From Saksenaea vasiformis B4078 (lineage: Eukaryota; Mucoromycota; Mucoromycetes; Mucorales; Saksenaeaceae), in the NCBI GenBank assembly GCA_000697055.1, contig JNDT01002414.1:1-49120 (forward strand): a stretch of 49,120 nucleotides of DNA, read 5' to 3'. Both the position numbers and the translations under genes were made by a program. Numbering within the stretch: position 1 is the first letter of the stretch; every line of letters begins with the position of its first letter. Under the pieces are notes generated by a model. The model was not told where the DNA came from. It saw only the letters and a list, made by a program, of their open reading frames with translations, and made no database searches. This document shows, piece by piece, positions 41,330-49,120 of this stretch.

Positions 41330-42420
41330 ACTAGCGGATCAACATAGAACCTGTACGATTTGCATTCTTAGTGGTCTGCTGTTACCTCCAGTATAAAAAT
41401 GCTATGCGCGTTCCTTCCTGCATCTTTATCCAGCATACTAACCGGTGTCTTGGCTTCATTATCTTTCAGCCCTTAATCCCACCGTACAAGAGCTTGAATC
41501 ACCACCCTATCCATCTCTCAGGTGCATAATCGTTCTCTGCTTTACGACACTTGCTTCGCCATTCTGGAATTTTCTCGGCCTTATCTGTTTGGATCACCCT
41601 GGCTGTATAACCAGTCAATAGCAGTTGCTCCCAAGAGATCGAGACAAGTATCTTTGAGATCAGATGAGTGAAGTTGGACCAGGTTACCGTCATAATAGTC
41701 GCGATAGTGCTTGCATAGATACGGACAATTCCTTGAAATGGATACATGTACTTCATCGATTGCTTCATCGTCACGACTAGCATCGCTAAGTCGTAGCTCC
41801 CTTTAAATAATGCGGATGCTCGATAAATTTCTCTCTGAGATTTCTGCTTATACAGCCATAGAGATCCAAAGCCGTAAGAATTTCCAAACGCCTGAGATAT
41901 TATCGAAAGCGGTACTAACATGGTATTCTCGGAGCTCGAGACAAATCAAGGTTTGACAGACTGATAAATCTTCTAATGCTCCGTTAAGCGAGTCGTTAGC
42001 ATGAACATCAAAAATAACACTCTGAATTGTTCGTCGAAAACCTTGTATCAAATCAATGGAACGTCTAGTAAATCCATAAATCCGCATAAGTTTCCGTTGC
42101 AACATATTGATTTGCGCCCAGAGCGTCGGGATAGGCATCCCCAGCTTGGCACCCGCAAACGTCCAGACTTGTCAGATAAAAAATACTATCTGACAGGCAG
42201 CAATATATACGTGTACGCTACTTTGTGATCCAGCCTAACCCAAGGAGTGAGCCTGACTATCTCGACGCTCGGATGCTTCCGGACACAATATGGGAAGCAC
42301 TGGTCATCAGCCGTGCTTCCATATCTAATTTGCATAACGCGCTGCACATCTTGAGGCAAGAGGATGATAATTTTCTTTAAGATTTCCATAGGTCTTCTCG
42401 GTTTATTCGCCCCATGTCGA
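41330..42420 (-). pseudogene. F-box/LRR paralogue with a large internal deletion and frameshifts
   Basis: Minus strand. The F-box start (RRPMEILKKIIILLPQD) runs directly into VQRVMQIRYGS and CFPYCVRKHPSVEIVRL. In intact paralogues these correspond to positions near residue 20 and residues 226-250, so about 200 codons are missing at about 42345-42360. Downstream pieces in shifted frames match FRRTIQSVIFDV, LSVCQTLICLELRE, RVIQTDKAEKIPEWRSK and ERWIGW. Near 41.4 kb lies a broken C-terminal block resembling YGGIKG, KDNEAK and SMLDK. There is no intact reading frame; it is a clear pseudogene of the cluster. Confidence 0.85.
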
Positions 42421-43091
42421 CTACAAAAGAAAGAAACTGGGACAGACACGAGCGGTTTACCAAGTACTCGTAGCTAAAGGAACTCCACAGGTTACACAAC
42501 AAGCCTAGGGCAAGTTCTGATGTACAGAATATTCTGTGTCAATTGATGATTTTCTGTTCTCTCATCATCATTCCACGCTACACGTATCCGCATGACGACC
42601 GTTGTTTCATCGCCGCCACTATTCTCGTTGTTTTTCCCAGGATAGGAGGCGTTCCTCTCTGATCGTTCTGTCATCCGCTTAAAGTAACCATTTAACGCCT
42701 TCTGTAGTCACCATCTTCCTTCGTTCTGTCCCCGAATGTCCTATGGGTGGGTGCTTCTGCTATCAAATTCTATGCCTTGCACGCTCGTCGGAACTGTTAG
42801 ATGCGCTGCTTCGACCCATCCATGACTATCAGTAGGTTGTTCCGCATCGATCAAGCAACAGGGCTACGCGGCATTCCTAGTTCAAACATAGTTCTCCGAG
42901 ACAATATGTGAATGGTTCTATCATGGGTTGGTGAGGCGAAAGTAACTGAAAAGGCATGGGGTGTGACGGAAACCCTAATGCCTTTTGTGGCAAGAGTCGA
43001 CTAATCAGGAATCTACTTTCTGCCCTTTCAATTCGCGCTTTTCGCACGCCATTTTTTTCTTTGTTTTCTTCCTTCATTCCACCACAGCACC
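42421..43091. other. Spacer upstream of the aminopeptidase gene
   Basis: Mixed sequence with a 60-codon minus-strand frame at 42492-42674 that I do not recognise. The last 100 bp (T-rich, then CCACCACAGCACC before the ATG) are the likely promoter and leader of the aminopeptidase gene. Confidence 0.5.
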
Positions 43092-45386
43092 ATGGCCCAG
43101 GATCCTAGCAGTCTTTCCAATCTTTCACAAGTGAAGACCACACACCTCCATTTGACATGGTCAATTTCGTTCACCGAGAAATGCATCCGCGGTAATGTGG
43201 TCTTGGACCTTATTGCATTGGAAGAAATACAACAAGTCGTGTTGGATACAAGCTACCTGGATATCCAGCGTGTGCTTCTCGGTCAGTCTACGTTAAAGGT
43301 AAAGAGAGCAAGTAGATTTTAATGGCTCTTGACCTTCTGTGTTTAGTTCGATTTGGCTGACCGCCACCCAACCCTGGGCTCCGCATTGACGATCCATCTC
43401 CCTACTGCACAGCCGGCTGGAAGTCAGTTTAAGCTTCAAGTTGACTATGCCACGACAGAACGCTGCACGGCGGTCCAATTTTTGACACCCGAGTAAGTTC
43501 TCGAAGGAACGCGCGTAGAGCTTAAACGTACCTGGATGGATAGGCAAACGGTTGGTAAGAAGCATCCGTATCTATTCTCCCAATGCCAAGCAGTAAGTAA
43601 GCAGTGGTACGAGAAGACGATCTTGATGTGATTTTGTATATAGATACATGCTCGGTCGTTTGTCCCTTGTCAGGATTCGCCCTCTGTGAAGCTCACGTAT
43701 TCAGCGACCGTTACTTCGCCTCTCCCAGTTGTCATGTCTGCGTTGGCAGTAGTGGATGAAGCAGCAGTTTCGCAGAATGTTTACCGATTTAACCAGCCTA
43801 CTACCATTCCTACCTACCTGATTGCCATTGCTGCAGGAAATCTTGTAAGCCGAGATATTGGGCCTCGCAGTAAAGTGTGGTGTGAACCCGAGGTGGTTGA
43901 TCGCGCCGCAGCGGAGTTTGAGGTACTCTATTGGTGCGCGAGCTCTGTGTTGTTGACGCTCTTTTTTTTTTTTTCCCTTCAGGATACCGAGAAATTCATT
44001 GCTACAGGCGAAAGTCTGCTCACACCCTATGAATGGGGCCGTTATGATGTCTTGGTCTTGCCTCCTTCTTTCCCCTACGGAGGCATGGAGGTAACGGAAG
44101 AATTGCGTTATACCCGTTTTTTTAATGTGGATGCTAGAATCCTTGCCTGACATTTGTAACACCGACGTTGTTAGCTGGTAAGTTATAAATAGTTGAACAA
44201 CATGATTTACAAACGTGAACATTAGGCGACAAGAGTGCTGTGCAAGTTGTAGCTCATGAGGTGTCACATAGCTGGATGGGTAATCTAGTAACCACACAGA
44301 ACTGGGAACATTTTTGGTTGAATGAGGGCTGGACTGTCTTTACTGAACGTAAGATTGCTGGTCGTCTACACGGTGAAGCGCACCGCCAGTTTAGTGCTAT
44401 TATTGGTAAACATTTTCTACTTTTGCATTTCTTCCCCTAAACTATTCTTCTAGGTTGGAAGGCTTTGAAAGAAAGCGTTGCATTGTTTGGAGAGGACTCC
44501 CCAGCGACTATCCTTAAGCCCGACCTGAGCAGTGGCATTGATCCAGACGATTATTTCAGTTCTGTCCCTTATGGTTAGTAGTGGTTCATGTGCGATGGAC
44601 AGTAATAGTGATGTCTGAAATAGAGAAGGGATTTAACCTGCTCTACCATATCGAGAAGACGGTAGGTGGCCCAGAAGTTTTTGAACCTTACATGCGTTCG
44701 CATGTGGAGAAGTTTGCCTCGCGATCCATCACGACAGAAGACTGGAAACAACATCTGTACGATTATTTCCGTTCGCATCACGGCGAGGCCATGGTCGAAC
44801 GGTTGAACACAATTGATTTAGATCGATGGATCTTCAGCCCAGGCATGCCACCTGTGGATCCTCAATTTGATACGTCCTTAGCCGATGCATGTTATGATCT
44901 GGCCAAGCGTTGGGATACCGCGCGCGATAGCGACAACGATCTATCGACATTTGGTCCCAGCGATATCCAGTCATTTAATTCACTACAAAAAGGCAAGTCA
45001 TGCTTTTCTTATACGACATTTCGCTGAACATTTTTTCTATAGTTGTATTTTTGGAACGGTTGACAGACTGTGAACCTTTGTCTCACGCGATGCTTGCTAA
45101 AATGGATGCATTATATCAGTTCACACCTGTTCGAAACGCCGATGTTCGGTTCCGGTGGCAAAAGCTCTGTCTGATGGCGGTGTATACGCCCATTTATGAT
45201 CATGTCCTTGAGTTTCTGACCGAGCAAGGACGAATGAAGTTTGTCCGACCTCTTTATCGTTTGCTACACAAGGCGAATGCATCATTGGCCAGGGATACGT
45301 ATGTTAAGCATAAATCTTTTTACCATCCTATTGCGGCTACTTTGATAGAGAAAGATATCGGTTTTGAAAAATGCAAACAGTATTAA
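43092..45386 (+). CDS. LTA4H: Leukotriene A4 hydrolase-type M1 aminopeptidase
   Basis: Ten exons: 43092-43298, 43347-43492, 43544-43592, 43644-43922, 43983-44090, 44138-44177, 44226-44405, 44454-44573, 44624-44992 and 45043-45386, giving 613 residues, matching the family. It is a zinc metallopeptidase with aminopeptidase and epoxide hydrolase activities. Marks seen: [26 protein letters not shown], the substrate motif GGMEN (formed only across a splice junction), and the zinc site HEVSHSW with the third ligand Glu in [30 protein letters not shown] and the C-terminal helical domain ([13 protein letters not shown]) follow. All introns are 47-60 nt; the last (44993-45042) has a GC donor. Usually cytosolic. 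The gene separates two groups of F-box copies. Confidence 0.96.
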
Positions 45387-46021
45387 AAACAGCTCCGTTG
45401 TAATACAAAGCCAGCATCCACAAGCTTCACGAAGTTATGTAGCTATGATCGACCTTTTTGGGTTATTGCTTTCAGTTCAATCTGCCAAGATATCAATAAA
45501 TTTCCTCATGGGCCACCAGCCATGCTCAATAAGGCCTTATGTTGTGCGAAAGTGTACGAAAGCTACACACACTTGAAGTGCTATATCTGTAATACAACCT
45601 TGCAAGAAGCTCTTTCTGAATATTTTGGCGAAATAAAGTATATAACACTCAGCCGTCTCTGTTAAACCGTTACGTTTCTCAGTCCTTTCTTTTTTCTTTT
45701 TTCCCTTGCGAAGGGATGTTCTCTTAGCGTTAATCTCGAAGCGCACCAACAGGTCAGGTTATCTACGCATACTTCCTTTCTGGCGATACTTTGCATGAAG
45801 CTATATACCTTCATTCAGTACACCACCATCAGTTAGCATACTTTCCTCAGCATTGTCAGCATAGAGAATACTATCATAAACTAATGACAATATCAACCCG
45901 AGGTACAGTTGTGTCTAACTTGAGCGTCTGCTCAACCGTGCCATTAATGAAAAGAAGGGACCTGTCGCAAGCAGGGTGTATATCACCTACAAACGACGTG
46001 GTCGCTAGCTTTAATAGGATC
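45387..46021. other. Convergent 3' spacer
   Basis: Between the aminopeptidase stop and the stop of the next F-box gene. Only short frames. An AATAAAG-type word near 45640 could serve polyadenylation. Confidence 0.55.
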
Positions 46022-47719
46022 TCATACAACTCTTTCGCCATTAATTATTACTTCTTTGACGGATCGACACACAATAGACGCAAGACGCTGGACACGAGGA
46101 AAAGGGTCATTGTCTTCATCGTATCTCTCCCTGTTGCCCTCCATCAGTTCTACCAGCTTGATGACTTCGGCGGTCCTTAACCTTCGGAACACGTAACCGG
46201 GATGTCGAGTGTACCAACTAGTCGAACGACCGAGTATATGTTCTTTTGTTGATCCGTCAAGTTTGCTCCTACGTTTTTTATTTTTCGTGATCTTGTCAAG
46301 CTGGGTCAGCTTGAGCACAACGCCAGACAATTCTGACAATTCCAAGCGATCGAGACGAGCGTCTCTGAGATCAAGCGTATGAGGTTCAAAACGATATCCT
46401 CGATATGCGCCTTCGTAGCCATAGTGGAACGTAGAGAGGTTGGAGCACTTCCTTGTGAGATATGGAATCGGACTGTCAGGGCCTTCATCAAAATAACTGC
46501 GTATGAGATATAGTTCCTTCAAACATTGTGGACGTCCTATCACCGTCTCGCTACACCTTAAGCCGTTGCAATCCTCCAGTTTCAACGTCTTCAATTGCGG
46601 TAGGTACTGCAGAATGTCATCAACATCAATCCTACAATCTCTCATAGAGCCGTCGATGGCAAACTCCGTCAAGGATCGGCAACTTGACAAACTTTTTAGA
46701 AGTTTATCAAACAGTGGCGGATCGTAGCCTGTGATAATAACAGTTCGGAGAGTTCGTTGGAAATCCCTTATCAAAGTGGAGTAGAAATAATCTCTCCGAC
46801 CATTAATTCTTATGATCTCGTATGGTGCGCCGATATCTCGGGCTTTCATCAGAGATTTTCCGTATTCTATTTCGTCGCCAGCATCGATGTCTTTCAGAAA
46901 TGGCCATGCCCCCACGAGAATCGGTAACACTGCATCGAGCTCCTTGGATTCCATCGATGAACTCGATTCGAGCTTAAATATCTCAATGTTGGGGTACTTT
47001 CGGGTAAAATATGTGTAATAATAATGGCTGTCAACAGTCCTATCGAACGTTAATTCGCGTAACGTGCTGCATGGCTTAATATTATCTGGTATAGATCCGC
47101 AGAAACGTAGACGACCGAATTCAACTTCTTCCAAACACGGAACAACTGAGTGGATCAATTCCAGGTCCGATATATGTAAATTGCTACGCTCTGTGTGATC
47201 AATCTTCAGCGATTTAAGCCTCGGTAACTTGGTAACCAAATTGATCCACTCAGGTATGTCAATGTTTATGGAGAGACGAGTGAGACATCCGACAAATGAT
47301 GATAGATCCATGGGTTGCTGTAGGGAGAGCATTGGTAACCCGTCCAGCGATTTGTATCCTGTTGCTATCACTGACTTCAAGTGAGAGTGCCAAAATCGCT
47401 TATAATCAAAAGTGGTAAGAAAAGGGCAGAGCCGTGGAAGGGCTGACAGGTGCTCGTAAGACATTCGCAAATGATCTTTTACATACAAGTGACGAACGAA
47501 ATGACCAAGATAGTTGACATTTTCCGTCGAGATTATCGTTTCAAAAAACAATCGCAGTCGCCGCTTCGTCTCCAGATGTACGGAATGATACAAAATCTCG
47601 GTGAAAGGTCCTCTCCACGAGCGGCAGACGCGCGAACAAGCGGATAGACTGCTCGGTGATAGCCAGGTGGCGATATTTGATACAATTTCCATTGGTATCC
47701 TTTCCTGTGGCGGTTTCAT
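46022..47719 (-). CDS. F-box/leucine-rich-repeat protein, 565 residues
   Basis: Intronless, starting MKPPQERIPMEIVSNIATWL at 47719. The open frame extends 11 codons upstream but only to a GTG, and the ATG aligns with the paralogues. The F-box is at about 6-45 (SACSRVCRSWRGPFTEILYH). Leucine-rich repeats follow: LPRLKSLKIDHTE, GSIPDNIKPCSTLRELTF, LPQLKTLKLEDCNGL, CLKELYLIRSYF. The C-terminal block is STSWYTRHPGYVFRRLRTAE, then VIKLVELMEG and IVCRSVKEVIINGERVV. It is the likely substrate receptor of an SCF ubiquitin ligase; the target is unknown. It is more diverged from the copies at 20870 and 39272 than those are from each other, particularly in the repeats. Confidence 0.9.
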   Translation of the reverse strand: MKPPQERIPMEIVSNIATWLSPSSLSACSRVCRSWRGPFTEILYHSVHLETKRRLRLFFETIISTENVNYLGHFVRHLYVKDHLRMSYEHLSALPRLCPFLTTFDYKRFWHSHLKSVIATGYKSLDGLPMLSLQQPMDLSSFVGCLTRLSINIDIPEWINLVTKLPRLKSLKIDHTERSNLHISDLELIHSVVPCLEEVEFGRLRFCGSIPDNIKPCSTLRELTFDRTVDSHYYYTYFTRKYPNIEIFKLESSSSMESKELDAVLPILVGAWPFLKDIDAGDEIEYGKSLMKARDIGAPYEIIRINGRRDYFYSTLIRDFQRTLRTVIITGYDPPLFDKLLKSLSSCRSLTEFAIDGSMRDCRIDVDDILQYLPQLKTLKLEDCNGLRCSETVIGRPQCLKELYLIRSYFDEGPDSPIPYLTRKCSNLSTFHYGYEGAYRGYRFEPHTLDLRDARLDRLELSELSGVVLKLTQLDKITKNKKRRSKLDGSTKEHILGRSTSWYTRHPGYVFRRLRTAEVIKLVELMEGNRERYDEDNDPFPRVQRLASIVCRSVKEVIINGERVV

Positions 47720-48559
47720 TGTTGTGAAGAAAATTGGTAGGAAAAGAGCCACGCTATGACTGAACTCTCATCTACCACTTCCCTGAAGGACCTGCACCCG
47801 AACCGAACCAAACATGACCGTTTAATGCACAGGAACCGTTTATCCGCTGAACTATCGGACGCGAATCCCGAGCCTGAGAGAGATGTGTGGCAGCTTCTCA
47901 ATTTCCCATCGTTGTAAGGGGAAGATGCACCACGCTTAAAACAACAAAATAGCAGCTTTGGAACTATACTGAATATCGAGCCAACGATAACAACATCATA
48001 ACGATGTGTACCGCCATGGGCAATATTGAGAGTATGCGTGCTAATAGGATCTATTTCGTGTAACATACACAACGAGAAGAGCATAAACTTTGCGGGAGAC
48101 GTTAAATGTAATGATGGGATTTTCATGGCTGCGGATACTACTCTCTTGCTTTAGCTGCGTCTTTGGACAATGGCAAGCCGCGTTTGGTCTCTGATATGGA
48201 CTTCAAAGCACTGCTCCCATGCGTACTCTCATATGCTTCTTCCCTTTTCGACTCTTTACATTTCTGTTTGCCAGTTGCCAGACGATCACTATAACAAGTA
48301 TGATGACGAAAATATGGCTTCGCCATGATTACGTACGCTTCAACTTTGGTTATAGCATAGTTAGCACAAAGTCGAGGAGAATTGTCGCAAAATTCTGTCA
48401 AACACTTCTAGAAAACGCATGAACGGGCTCATTATCGTTGTTTGATATCATCAAGAAGACGATATAGTCCGTGATATACAACATTAGTACGAGATAGGCT
48501 CCAGAACGCTTACTACGTAAACGCAATCTTGTGGAAGTGAGTATTGCTGTAATCAGGTG
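47720..48559. other. Spacer upstream of the last intact F-box gene
   Basis: A 136-codon minus-strand frame covers 47716-48126 with no recognised domain, and other short frames lie near 48.2 kb. I do not call a gene here. Confidence 0.45.
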
Positions 48560-48870
48560 ATAATAAAGCCCACGTGCTTGTTTGTCCAAGATATCATCTG
48601 ACACGTTGACGCCCTCGGTCTTCAATATTTGGAGCCGTCCACCATCATTTTCAGTGTGCCGTCTTGTCCAGGAGTGTCAGTTTGAGAACAATTTTTGATA
48701 GGTCGAAATTTCCAATGGCCGAAGTAGATTGGAGTCCTCTCTCGTAGCTACAATGGAATGTGGAGGTCGTGAAGCGCTCCTTATGATGTGTTTTGATAAT
48801 ATCCTTATCGAAACAAGTGCTTCTAAGGTTCAGTAATCGTAGACTGTGCAGAGGCTGAATCAGCGTTTCT
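48560..48870 (-). pseudogene. Fragment of an F-box/LRR paralogue
   Basis: The minus-strand frame from about 48869 to 48657 reads ETLIQPLHSLRLLNLRSTCF, then FTTSTFHCSYERG, then FDLSKIVLKLTLLDKTAH. It follows, in order, the intact paralogue's ETVIGRPQCLKELYL, LSTFHYGYEGA and LSGVVLKLTQLDK. A shifted continuation near 48640 (VDGSK) corresponds to the next block (LDGSTKE). The F-box and earlier repeats are not seen before the window edge, so this is a truncated remnant. Confidence 0.65.
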
Positions 48871-49120
48871 ACAAATCAGATGTCTGCATTAGTTGGACAC
48901 CAATGCTTTCAGCCGGATTGATAGTGCTTCCAATATTCTGTAAACAATCCCACGCGATGGACTGCAAATATAATGCGTTGGAGTGTCTATTGGAAATTCG
49001 ACGTGGTGTACCGCTGTGATCTCTTGATCGACGTTATCTCCTTTCCGCTTTACCATAACATGACAGTGCAGTCTTCTCACATAGGCAGTGCTACTATAAA
49101 CTGATTTGAATCATTGGAGC
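48871..49120. other. Right edge, no supportable gene
   Basis: A 63-codon minus-strand frame with a weak resemblance to an F-box/LRR segment (ILEALSIRLKALVSN). It may be a more decayed continuation of the neighbouring remnant. Confidence 0.3.

Noticed and set aside
43701..44297. 198-codon minus-strand frame opposite the aminopeptidase
   Set aside because: It runs through conserved exons and introns of the LTA4H-type gene, including the zinc site, and has no domain of its own.

Overview
The window looks like nuclear DNA of a filamentous fungus, most likely an early-diverging one (Mucoromycota-like; this is inference). The evidence is a DASH-complex subunit (DAD3), fungal-type C2H2 and F-box genes, very short introns (mostly 45-90 nt), AT-rich intergenic DNA, and a mix of yeast-like housekeeping genes with genes budding yeast lacks (complex I subunit, PTRHD1, TRAF/RING protein). 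No tRNA, rRNA or CRISPR array was recognised.

Layout. 1-351: the right end of a probable CACTA-type DNA transposon. 3.3-4.4 kb: a C2H2 zinc-finger regulator (-). 8.1-9.9 kb: IES2/INO80B (+) tail to tail with a complex I NDUFB10-like subunit (-). 11.4-16.0 kb, all (-): flap endonuclease FEN1/RAD27, protein phosphatase methylesterase PPE1 and a 76-residue coiled-coil protein. 17.6-20.0 kb (-): the mitochondrial pyrimidine-nucleotide carrier RIM2 and a broken, intron-bearing RPL21 copy. 20.9-22.6 kb: an F-box/LRR gene (+). 22.6-25.2 kb: gene-free, with a decayed RNase H-like patch. 25.2-34.6 kb: a dense housekeeping block with RPS9, a RING-TRAF protein, a tiny HMG/YABBY-like protein, the DAD3/PTRHD1 head-to-head pair, 6-phosphogluconate dehydrogenase and a transmembrane protein disulfide isomerase. 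34.9-36.3 kb: a Gln/His-rich coiled-coil protein (-). 37-49 kb: F-box/LRR paralogues on the minus strand (two intact, three decayed), interrupted by a leukotriene-A4-hydrolase-type aminopeptidase at 43.1-45.4 kb.

How it fits together. The housekeeping genes cover replication and repair (FEN1), chromatin (IES2), spindle (DAD3), translation (RPS9), mitochondria (NDUFB10, RIM2), NADPH supply (GND1), ER folding (PDI) and PP2A control (PPE1). They share no operon-like logic. Exon structures were rebuilt by hand from splice signals plus family conservation, and each listed exon set sums to a multiple of three. The main points of interest are the intronless, fast-turning F-box/LRR cluster with a shared C-terminal block, the transposon end at the left edge, the RPL21 unprocessed pseudogene, a non-GT splice donor in GND1, and an unusually high share of GC-AG introns.
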